Shown here one piece after another: positions 1-5,997 of a stretch of DNA of 7,016 bases. Location of the stretch: assembly GCA_044368575.1 (NCBI GenBank), contig JBIPPH010000060.1, positions 1 through 7,016 of the forward strand. The letters run 5' to 3'. Both the position numbers and the translations under genes were made by a program. Each line of letters opens with the position of its first letter. The stretch's first letter is position 1. The stretch is from JABMMZ01 sp044368575. Its GTDB lineage: Bacteria; Bacteroidota; Bacteroidia; NS11-12g; UBA955. The notes beneath the pieces are model-generated. The model saw only the letters and a list, made by a program, of their open reading frames with translations. It made no database searches and had not been told where the DNA came from.

Positions 1-1630
1 AGTCTAAAAAGCTAGCACTACAACCATAGCCATTGCTGGCGTTTAACTTAATGTAATACCAATTAGCTTTTTGCACAGCAATAGAATCAAGCGCCTTAGT
101 CGAACTAATTACTGTATCCGTTCGGGTGTACACTAACCATTGGTATTGGGTATTGAAGTTCTTTTGAATTTGATTGACCGCATAGAATTTAATTTGCCCA
201 CATTGATTAGAATCAATTTTAATTTTGAAATTAGGTTTAGGGACTATGTTAAATTCGGCTGACCTAAATACATAGTGCCTATCTGGTGTGCAGAGTTTTT
301 CATTGCAATAAATATTGAATGCGTATGGGCTGTTAATGTAGGCATCTTTAGGGGCGGTAAAAGCTAGTTTAAAACGCCTTTGTGTGCTGTTGCTATCAAT
401 GATTAATACCTGAGCGCCAGGTACATTGTTGACGAAATTGTAATTAGGGGTATCAATTTGTAATTGATTAATGGCCGCCGTATCGGTTAAGTTAAAGCTA
501 ATGGTGTCAGCCTTTTCTTCGCAAACAGTATAAAAATAGTTTAAGCCATTAATGACTGCTGGTCTGTTTTTGTTGTAATCACTTGAGAAAGGTAAGGCAC
601 CATCGAGCATCCTGACTTGAGAAGAGATGTAAGTCATTTGGCCTTTATTGTCCTTTTTAAAACTTTTACATTCCACTGTAAAAATGGGCACATTGCTAAA
701 TGTGAAGGGCGTAATTTTGGGTTTGTTGTAATGCAAAGAGACCCCTGTTTTGGGGCTTAAATAAAAGCCCCTCGGAGGCGTACTGTAAGGGTTAGCAATA
801 CAGTTGTTAGAAGCAATGCAATAGGATTCTGCGTAGTATTTACTGCTAAAGGGATACACAAATGGTATTGGCCTGTGTCCACTCATAGCGCCGCGGTAAA
901 ACCTTGGCTGAATGAGTTGGTAACTTAGGCTATCGGCATCACCAATATGGTAACCAAAATCAATTTGCTGAATACCAATTTGCCGCCAATTGTCTATGAT
1001 GTGGGGATGAAAAACCCGCGGTTTGGGCGACTTAAAAGCTTTAGGGTAATTAAAACATCGGTTCACATTCAGCCAACAATATAAAGAGTCACCTGTACTT
1101 CCAGAAAAGTTGTAGTTTCCTGTTGTCATTGGGAAATTTCTTGTTTGAGGGATTGTGTATAATCCCCAAAAGGCAATGTCAATATCACAGGCATTGAGTT
1201 TGTTGAGGGTGTCTTTAAGGGCGGGCTCATTAAAGTCAACTACACCACTGTAGCGGTAAATTGACCATTGAGTCCAATCACCACAGCCCCCGCCAGTGAA
1301 ACAATTAGGGATGTTAAGGCAATAATTGTAAGGGAAAGCAATATAACTATCTTTTAAAGTGAGAACATGCGTTTTAATGCGTTTTTGATTGTAAAATAAA
1401 CTCAAATGGGCCGTGTCAGGGAATTTTAAACCCATACCATTCATGGTATGTCTCCTATAGGTGTAAAACGTGAATTTGATTTTACTGGAATCCAGCCACA
1501 CATAATCACTTTGGAAATTAGAAGACGTACAAGGTGCTGGCCATAACAAGTCACGGGTCTGCCCAAATGAATTCAATACAAGCAGCAATAAGCTTAGTAA
1601 ACAATAATATTTTAGGCTAACTGTTTTCAT
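1..1630 (-). CDS. Large secreted surface protein, 5' part only (gliding-motility-associated / PKD-like type)
   Basis: I translated this frame by hand: it is open for 543 codons from the ATG at 1630 to the left edge, so the C-terminus is outside the window. Residues 1-23 are a signal peptide: a Lys near the start, a Leu-rich core (LLSLLLLVL) and a likely cleavage in NSFG-Q. The mature part is rich in Tyr, Asn, Ser, Thr and scattered Cys, as in extracellular beta-sandwich proteins. Residues 230-343 follow a pattern I associate with large Bacteroidota proteins annotated as gliding-motility-associated: GDADSLSYQL, then a Cys-containing stretch, then PPRGFYLSPKTG, then FTVECKSFKKDNKGQ and SSQVRMLD. 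A second module follows from about residue 365, with a VCE start, a paired-Cys segment at 442-447 and a PKD-like stretch from about 465. Such proteins usually end in a type IX secretion sorting domain; that is inference here. No enzymatic motif was seen. It probably has its own promoter, 177 bp beyond the upstream gene. Confidence 0.8.
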   Translation of the reverse strand, partial: MKTVSLKYYCLLSLLLLVLNSFGQTRDLLWPAPCTSSNFQSDYVWLDSSKIKFTFYTYRRHTMNGMGLKFPDTAHLSLFYNQKRIKTHVLTLKDSYIAFPYNYCLNIPNCFTGGGCGDWTQWSIYRYSGVVDFNEPALKDTLNKLNACDIDIAFWGLYTIPQTRNFPMTTGNYNFSGSTGDSLYCWLNVNRCFNYPKAFKSPKPRVFHPHIIDNWRQIGIQQIDFGYHIGDADSLSYQLIQPRFYRGAMSGHRPIPFVYPFSSKYYAESYCIASNNCIANPYSTPPRGFYLSPKTGVSLHYNKPKITPFTFSNVPIFTVECKSFKKDNKGQMTYISSQVRMLDGALPFSSDYNKNRPAVINGLNYFYTVCEEKADTISFNLTDTAAINQLQIDTPNYNFVNNVPGAQVLIIDSNSTQRRFKLAFTAPKDAYINSPYAFNIYCNEKLCTPDRHYVFRSAEFNIVPKPNFKIKIDSNQCGQIKFYAVNQIQKNFNTQYQWLVYTRTDTVISSTKALDSIAVQKANWYYIKLNASNGYGCSASFLD

Positions 1631-1662
1631 TTACATACAGTTGTTGACACTTATTAGCACAA

Positions 1663-1670
1663 CAAATATA
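1663..1670 (-). promoter_or_regulatory. Predicted -7 element (TATATTTG) for the surface-protein gene
   Basis: On the minus strand this reads TATATTTG, an exact match to the Bacteroidota -7 consensus TAnnTTTG. It lies 32 bp upstream of the ATG at 1630, which predicts a leader of about 25 bases. No TTG lies at the usual 17-23 bp upstream; that position is occupied by an all-A/T palindrome (1690-1705). No convincing Shine-Dalgarno sequence precedes the start codon. Confidence 0.5.
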
Positions 1671-1689
1671 TGAAATGATATTGTTTTAT

Positions 1690-1705
1690 AATAAATATAT
1701 TTATT
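1690..1705. repeat. Perfect 16-bp A/T palindrome upstream of the surface-protein promoter
   Basis: AATAAATATATTTATT reads the same on both strands. It sits 19 bp upstream of the predicted -7 element, where the -33 element would be expected. It could be an operator, an A/T-rich upstream element or a chance product of A/T-rich DNA. The rest of the 1631-1807 gap holds no gene and no clear hairpin terminator for the gene ending at 1808. Confidence 0.35.
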
Positions 1706-1807
1706 TGCTAAACTAAATGCTGATTATTTTTGTAAGGTATTGTCTTGCAACTTGGCAATTACAGTTTGGTTGACATTTTGTTTTGAGGCTTCTTAGAGTT
1801 TTCGGGT

Positions 1808-2809
1808 TTATTGTTTCGCACTGGCTTTAAATAAGCGCTCATAGTTCTCCTTGTATGGACTTGAAAATGAAAGGTTGTTTTGCATGTGAAACACAATACA
1901 ATCTTCAAGTAATGTTTGGAGGGCATTATGCTCTAAAATAAGCTTCTCAATAGGTAAAAACGCAAAGTAAAAATTAAGTTTATAGCCCTGGATGTTGCCA
2001 TAAAAAGAAGCACTTACCCCAGAAAGCTTCATGGCCTTTGACGTCAGGTTTACCGTATAATACACTAAAGGCATTTGCGAACTATCATTTAACAAAGCCA
2101 AACAAGGGGTTATTAATAATGAATCATAGCCTATTGTTGGGTCGTCAGGGTCAGTAGATATGAAAACAGGAGAGCTATCGTTGCCTCTCTCAAGTTTCTC
2201 TTTCTCAGACATTAATTCACTCAGTTCTATGTTTTTATAGACCAATGCGCCAGAGATAACACTCGCTTTATACAATTCTATATTAACCGCCATCAGTAAG
2301 TCAAAACTCTTTGCAGGAATATTGCTCAACAAACATTGCTCACCATTGCTATACAATTGAAGGTAAAGTAATTCATTGCTATTCAAAAGACTTGTGACCT
2401 CCTTAGCATCAAAGTTAACAAGAGCCCCACGTTCCAATAACTGTATGCCAATAAACTGCTTAGCCTTATACAAAGCAAAGCAAGGTTCTTGGCTTAATTC
2501 ATAAAAGGTAGTATCGTGCCCAATTGTAGGGTTGTTAGGATCCGTAGAAATAAATGCCGTCACTTGAGTTTGAAACAAGGCAAGGGCTTGGGCAGGAGCA
2601 ATAGGTTTGTCTCGTAAAAAGCTCTGCTTAAATTTGTTGTCATTCAAATGCTCAAGAATTTTATTGCCAATACTTTGGTGTTGTTTGAGCGCCCAAGCAC
2701 CAAGCACGTTTGCATCCATTCTATTGTCTATCGTTTCTGCATAAGTCAACAAGTTGGCAAAGCAAAAAGCCATCAAAACAATGCGTTTTATTAAAAAGTT
2801 TTTCGTCAT
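1808..2809 (-). CDS. Exported protein of unknown function with a duplicated STDPxxPTIGxD motif
   Basis: This 333-residue protein is not recognised. I chose the ATG at 2809. A longer frame from a TTG at 2830 is possible, but that TTG lies inside the predicted -7 promoter element (2828-2835), so it would not be transcribed. Residues 1-24 form a signal peptide: KNFLIKR, a hydrophobic core, and a likely cleavage in LTYA-ET. No lipobox Cys or later membrane helix was seen, so a periplasmic or secreted protein is likely. The motif FISTDPNNPTIGHD (residues 86-99) recurs as FISTDPDDPTIGYD (216-229). Each copy is followed by PC(F/L)AL, suggesting two copies of a module of about 130 residues separated by a charged segment (SEKEKLERG, about 201-209). 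The DPNNP/DPDDP stretches faintly resemble thrombospondin type 3 calcium repeats, but the DxDxDG core is absent. The 177-bp gap and a separate promoter argue against an operon with the downstream surface-protein gene. Confidence 0.8.
   Translation of the reverse strand: MTKNFLIKRIVLMAFCFANLLTYAETIDNRMDANVLGAWALKQHQSIGNKILEHLNDNKFKQSFLRDKPIAPAQALALFQTQVTAFISTDPNNPTIGHDTTFYELSQEPCFALYKAKQFIGIQLLERGALVNFDAKEVTSLLNSNELLYLQLYSNGEQCLLSNIPAKSFDLLMAVNIELYKASVISGALVYKNIELSELMSEKEKLERGNDSSPVFISTDPDDPTIGYDSLLITPCLALLNDSSQMPLVYYTVNLTSKAMKLSGVSASFYGNIQGYKLNFYFAFLPIEKLILEHNALQTLLEDCIVFHMQNNLSFSSPYKENYERLFKASAKQ
2123..2164 (-). repeat. Second copy of the STDPxxPTIGxD coding motif
   Basis: This encodes FISTDPDDPTIGYD, matching the first copy at 2513-2554 in 12 of 14 residues. 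The DNA differs at several codon positions, which suggests an older duplication kept by protein-level constraint. Confidence 0.75.
2513..2554 (-). repeat. First copy of the STDPxxPTIGxD coding motif
   Basis: This encodes FISTDPNNPTIGHD. It starts 130 codons before the second copy, and in both copies a Pro-Cys-(Phe/Leu)-Ala-Leu segment follows within about 15 residues. Confidence 0.75.
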
Positions 2810-2827
2810 AAGGAAAATAAATTTACT

Positions 2828-2861
2828 CAAATATATGTCTTCAAAGTCAAAGTATCTTCAA
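2828..2861 (-). promoter_or_regulatory. Predicted promoter of the repeat-containing exported protein gene
   Basis: The minus strand reads TATATTTG at 2828-2835 (exact TAnnTTTG), with a TTG at 2859-2861, 23 bp upstream. That is the loose end of the spacing accepted for Bacteroidota. The start codon at 2809 lies 18 bp downstream, giving a leader of about 12 bases. The ten bases CATATATTTG are identical to those at the surface-protein promoter. Confidence 0.55.
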
Positions 2862-2872
2862 CTAAAATTATT

Positions 2873-2880
2873 TACCTTCG
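2873..2880 (+). promoter_or_regulatory. Predicted -7 element (TACCTTCG) for the pepP-marR pair
   Basis: TACCTTCG matches TAnnTTTG at all but one base and lies only 10 bp before the ATG at 2891. The predicted leader is about 5 bases, with no room for a Shine-Dalgarno sequence. No TTG occurs 17-23 bp upstream, so the -33 element is weak or absent. Confidence 0.4.
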
Positions 2881-2890
2881 CAATTAGAAT

Positions 2891-4189
2891 ATGAAATACC
2901 AAAGCATAGATCAATCTTTATTTGTTCAGAACAGGCAAAAATTCATGGCACAAATGCAGCCCAACACCATTGCCATATTCAGAAGCAATTATGAATACAC
3001 CCGCAATGGCGATGCCACCATGGACTTCAAACAACACTCTGATTTTTTTTGGTTAACCGGTATAGATCAAGAAGACAGTTATTTAATCTTATATCCAGAC
3101 AGCCCTGAAGCCGCCTTTAAGGAATGCCTCTACTTAAAACAAACCAATGCCACCATAGCCGTATGGGAAGGACATAAATACACCAAAGCAGAAGCAACAG
3201 CCTGTTCGGGTATAAGCTCTGTTCAATGGAACGACAGTTTTTTTAGTCAAATCCGTTCCAAAATCAATTATGCCTCTGGCATCTATTTAACCCTCAACGA
3301 AAACGACCGCTTCACTTATAAAGCCCCTTATGCAGATTTGGATTTTGTGCGTCAAATTCAAAACGATTACCCACTGCACACTTATTACAGAGTGGCGCCC
3401 ATCTTACAGCGTTTAAGAAGCATCAAATCTGAAATAGAAATTGGCTTGGTTAACCATGCTATAAGCATCTCTAAAAAAGGCTTTGAACGCATTATGGCCT
3501 TTACAAAGCCTGGGGTTATGGAATACGAAGTAGAAGCAGAACTCATTCACCAATACATCAAAAATGGCGCAACAGGACATTCGTTTCATCCCATTGTAGC
3601 CAGTGGCGCCAACGCCTGCGTGCTACATTACATAGACAACAACCAAACCTGTAAAGACGGCGATTTATTATTAGTCGATTGCGGTGTAGATTACGCCAAT
3701 TACGCCTCAGACATGACCCGCTGTATACCAGTCAACGGCAAATTCTCAGACCGTCAAAAAGCAGTGTACAACGCTGTGCTCAGAGTTATGAGAGGCGCCA
3801 CCAAACTATTAACGCCTGGCACCAAACTCATGGATTACCACGCCATAGTTGGTAAAGAGCTTATGGAAAAAGAACTAGTAGATTTAGGCCTCATCAGTCT
3901 TCAAGACATCAAAAATGAAGACCCAGCATGGCCAGCATATAAAAAATATTTCATGCACGGCACCAGTCATTTCTTAGGCATAGACGTACACGATGTGGGC
4001 ATGCGCTATGAACCAATGCAAGCCAATATGTTGTTTACCTGCGAGCCAGGCATCTACATACCAGAAGAAGGCATAGGGGTAAGAATCGAAAATAATATTG
4101 TTATCAGCAACGAAGGCCCAATTGATTTAATGGACGCCATCGGTATGCCTATTGAAGTAGAAGAAATCGAAGCCATTATGGCCCAATAA
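2891..4189 (+). CDS. pepP: Xaa-Pro aminopeptidase (aminopeptidase P, M24B family)
   Basis: This cytoplasmic metallopeptidase removes the N-terminal residue from peptides with proline in second position. At 432 residues it is close to the usual length for bacterial PepP (about 440). Residues 1 to about 175 are the aminopeptidase P N-terminal domain, with the typical SDFFWLTG segment at 50-57. From about 180 comes the pita-bread catalytic domain. All five dinuclear metal ligands are visible: Asp263 (LLVDCG), Asp274 (YASDMTR), His360 (HGTSH), Glu385 (TCEPG) and Glu400 (VRIEN). Substrate-binding His246 (VLHYIDN) and His367 (DVHDVG) are also present, so the enzyme should be active. No signal peptide is seen. 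The ATG at 2891 is chosen because the family N-terminus begins here and the -7 element lies just upstream. The MarR-family gene follows after 8 bp and is probably co-transcribed. Confidence 0.95.
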   Translation: MKYQSIDQSLFVQNRQKFMAQMQPNTIAIFRSNYEYTRNGDATMDFKQHSDFFWLTGIDQEDSYLILYPDSPEAAFKECLYLKQTNATIAVWEGHKYTKAEATACSGISSVQWNDSFFSQIRSKINYASGIYLTLNENDRFTYKAPYADLDFVRQIQNDYPLHTYYRVAPILQRLRSIKSEIEIGLVNHAISISKKGFERIMAFTKPGVMEYEVEAELIHQYIKNGATGHSFHPIVASGANACVLHYIDNNQTCKDGDLLLVDCGVDYANYASDMTRCIPVNGKFSDRQKAVYNAVLRVMRGATKLLTPGTKLMDYHAIVGKELMEKELVDLGLISLQDIKNEDPAWPAYKKYFMHGTSHFLGIDVHDVGMRYEPMQANMLFTCEPGIYIPEEGIGVRIENNIVISNEGPIDLMDAIGMPIEVEEIEAIMAQ

Positions 4190-4197
4190 TACCAAGC

Positions 4198-4644
4198 ATG
4201 TCTAGAGCACAAAATCCGAACCTGGTATTTCACAACCTCATAGTGTTGGTGTCTAAATTGCGCCGAAAACTCGATGCGCAAATAGAAGCAGAACTTCATT
4301 ACAGAGGCTATGAGCAATTTAAATCCTCTTATTTGCCCATCTTTTTGCTCTTACACAATCAAGGTCAAACCACCGTTCAAATTGCAGAAGCCTGCGGGGT
4401 AACCAAGCAAGCCAGTAGTAAACTCGTTCTGGAAATGCACGCCCTCGGTTGGCTTAAAACACAAATCAATAAAGCAGACAGACGCTCAAGCATTATTTTG
4501 TTAAGTGCTAAAGGCAAAAGAATGTCTTTAGATGTTAGAAAATGTCTGTCTAAACTCACAGACAATTACAAATCCTTAATGGGCAAAAACAAATACGAAC
4601 AATTGGTAGAACTGCTCGACATCATGTGGGTATTGCACGAATAA
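4198..4644 (+). CDS. MarR-family winged helix-turn-helix transcriptional regulator
   Basis: The 148-residue length is typical of MarR regulators, which bind palindromic operators as dimers and release them on binding a ligand or on oxidation. Terminal helices for dimerisation are at about 8-34 and 107-147. The winged HTH is at about 57-104: TTVQIAEACGVTKQASSK for the recognition region, then the wing NKADRRSSIILLSAKGK with the Asp94-Arg95-Arg96 signature that corresponds to the family DxR motif. Cys66 sits in the HTH and Cys116 in the C-terminal helix; neither is placed like the N-terminal redox Cys of OhrR. The start is 8 bp after the pepP stop with no Shine-Dalgarno sequence, which fits translation within one transcript. 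Its ligand and targets cannot be read from sequence; regulation of its own operon is an inference. The TAA stop abuts the stop of the convergent dehydrogenase gene. Confidence 0.9.
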   Translation: MSRAQNPNLVFHNLIVLVSKLRRKLDAQIEAELHYRGYEQFKSSYLPIFLLLHNQGQTTVQIAEACGVTKQASSKLVLEMHALGWLKTQINKADRRSSIILLSAKGKRMSLDVRKCLSKLTDNYKSLMGKNKYEQLVELLDIMWVLHE

Positions 4645-5877
4645 TCAATACAAATTCAAAAGCAATTCTAAAGCTTTGTGCTTCATGCCAAAACGCTTGG
4701 CCAACGATTGATTCACCAAGTGGCCCTTGTAAATATACACCCCTTGTCTGAAGCCTTTGGCTATTTTCAATAATTCATGAAAGCCGCCATAGTTAGCCAT
4801 GTCATTGATCAAAGGCGTAAATATATTACTCAAAGCATAAGACGCTGACCGCGACACCCTCGCTGTAATATTGGGAACGCAATAATGGATCACATCGTGT
4901 TTCTTAAACACTGGGTTTTTATGGTTAGTGATTTCAGATGTTTCAAAAACACCGCCTTGGTCAATACTCACATCAATTATGATGCTGTTCGGTTTCATTT
5001 GACTCACCATTTTTTCAGTCACCACTACAGGTGAACGGCCACTCTCGCCGCGCAATGCACCAATGGCAACATCACAGGTTCTAAGCGCTTCTGCCAAAAT
5101 ATTCGGTTGAATGGTAGAGGTAAATAATTTGTTGCCTAAATGCTCTTGTAAACGTCTTAAGCGGTACAGTTCGTTGTCAAACACCTTCACGTTTGCGCCC
5201 AAGCCCAAGGCTGCTCTGCAAGCGTATTCACCCACTGCGCCAGCGCCTATCACAACAATTTGTGTTGGTGGAATGCCTGTAAAGCCACCCAATAATTCCC
5301 CTTTGCCAATATTGGCATTGTTTAAGTATTCTGATGCCAACAATATAGAAGCATGACCAGCCATTTCACTCATCGCTCTGATGATAGGGAATGAACCGCT
5401 ATCGTCTTGCAAAAATTCATAGGCAATCGCATTCACCCGTTTTAAAATCAATTTGTTCAGAAGAATCGGGTCGATTTGGTCTAGCTGCAAAGCAGATAAT
5501 AATATTTGATCTGGTCGCATCAGTTCAATCTCGGCATCAGTTGGTGGTTCTATTTTTAGAATCACATCTGCTTTGAAAATCTCTTCGTGCGCATGCGCTA
5601 TTCTAGCCCCAGCTTCGCTGAAGCGTTCATCGCTAAAATTACTGGCGTATCCAGCCTTTGATTCAATCACAATCTCGTGGCCATTTTGTACCAAATACTC
5701 AATGGCAGAAGGCGACAAGGGTACGCGGTTTTCTTGTGAGGTAATCTCTTTGGGAATGCCAATGAACAAACTACTGTGGTTCTTTTTAATGGGCGCTGCC
5801 ATTTCTAAGGGTTGCATGGCAAAAGCTTCTTTCGCCAATTCGTTAAACGTTACCAGACCTTTTTTTTGTTCAGACAT
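4645..5877 (-). CDS. ald: Alanine dehydrogenase-family protein (AlaDh/PNT), His-to-Gln at the expected catalytic position
   Basis: Alanine dehydrogenase reversibly converts alanine to pyruvate and ammonia with NAD. This protein has 410 residues against about 370 in the classical enzyme. It has an extra N-terminal segment of about 35 residues and a C-terminal tail of about 45 (NYGGFHELL to the end). Family features in order: GIPKEI with Arg51 (substrate carboxylate), Lys108 in VILKIEPP, MSEMAG at 169-174, the NAD-binding Rossmann motif GAGAVG at 211-216 with Asp234 closing the fold, and IDVSIDQGG with Asp306, the second catalytic residue. The segment that reads TYLHLA in classical enzymes reads SALQLD here, so catalytic His is replaced by Gln131. 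The NMPGAVPRTS loop is also altered, to NITARVSRSAS. Function as a true alanine dehydrogenase is therefore likely but not certain. The ATG at 5877 is supported by an AAAGG ribosome site and a good promoter. Confidence 0.85.
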   Translation of the reverse strand: MSEQKKGLVTFNELAKEAFAMQPLEMAAPIKKNHSSLFIGIPKEITSQENRVPLSPSAIEYLVQNGHEIVIESKAGYASNFSDERFSEAGARIAHAHEEIFKADVILKIEPPTDAEIELMRPDQILLSALQLDQIDPILLNKLILKRVNAIAYEFLQDDSGSFPIIRAMSEMAGHASILLASEYLNNANIGKGELLGGFTGIPPTQIVVIGAGAVGEYACRAALGLGANVKVFDNELYRLRRLQEHLGNKLFTSTIQPNILAEALRTCDVAIGALRGESGRSPVVVTEKMVSQMKPNSIIIDVSIDQGGVFETSEITNHKNPVFKKHDVIHYCVPNITARVSRSASYALSNIFTPLINDMANYGGFHELLKIAKGFRQGVYIYKGHLVNQSLAKRFGMKHKALELLLNLY

Positions 5878-5885
5878 GATGTTTA

Positions 5886-5890
5886 CCTTT
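5886..5890 (-). promoter_or_regulatory. Ribosome binding site (AAAGG) of the ald gene
   Basis: On the minus strand AAAGG lies 8 bases before the ATG at 5877. It is the only plausible Shine-Dalgarno sequence in the window and supports this start over internal Met codons 21 and 26. Confidence 0.5.
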
Positions 5891-5905
5891 CACTTAGTTT
5901 CAAAA

Positions 5906-5936
5906 CAAAAATACAGATAACTTTACACAATAACAA
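5906..5936 (-). promoter_or_regulatory. ald: Predicted promoter of ald (TTG-N20-TATTTTTG)
   Basis: The minus strand has TTG at 5934-5936, exactly 20 bp, then TATTTTTG at 5906-5913, matching the Bacteroidota -33/-7 consensus. Transcription would begin near 5900, giving a leader of about 23 bases that contains the AAAGG site. Confidence 0.6.
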
Positions 5937-5960
5937 TCTCAAAATGCGAATAACTAATCG

Positions 5961-5991
5961 TTGGTAGTCAAGGCAATCTTGCGTAAATTTG
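5961..5991 (+). promoter_or_regulatory. mltD: Predicted promoter of the lytic transglycosylase gene (TTG-N20-TAAATTTG)
   Basis: TTG at 5961-5963, a 20-bp spacer and TAAATTTG at 5984-5991 match the consensus exactly. Transcription is expected to begin about 5-7 bases beyond the -7 box, at or next to the first ATG (5998), so the message may be leaderless. The outer -33 elements of this promoter and the divergent ald promoter are 24 bp apart. Confidence 0.65.
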
Positions 5992-5997
5992 TAAGCC

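Noticed and set aside
2810..2830. Longer start (TTG at 2830) for the repeat-containing exported protein
   Set aside because: The TTG lies inside the predicted -7 element, and the extra seven residues sit before a complete signal peptide that begins at the ATG at 2809.
2838..2861. Direct repeats in the pepP divergent region (TCTTCAA twice, and TCAAAG in tandem)
   Set aside because: The units are only 6-7 bases in A/T-rich DNA and do not form a palindrome of the type a MarR dimer usually binds, so they are not supported as operators.
4054..4317. Minus-strand open frame of 87 codons across the end of pepP and the start of the regulator gene
   Set aside because: It is antisense to two well-supported genes, has no family features and no promoter of its own.
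4660..4683. Possible hairpin aagca/tgctt near the convergent stop codons
   Set aside because: A 5-bp stem with a 14-base loop and no following T-run in either direction is too weak to call a terminator.
5860..5867. Run of eight A (minus strand) a few codons into ald, and a run of eight T at 3043-3050 in pepP, as possible phase-variation tracts
   Set aside because: Both are explained by ordinary Lys-Lys and Phe-Phe codons within conserved or acceptable protein sequence, and eight-base runs are common in A/T-rich genomes.
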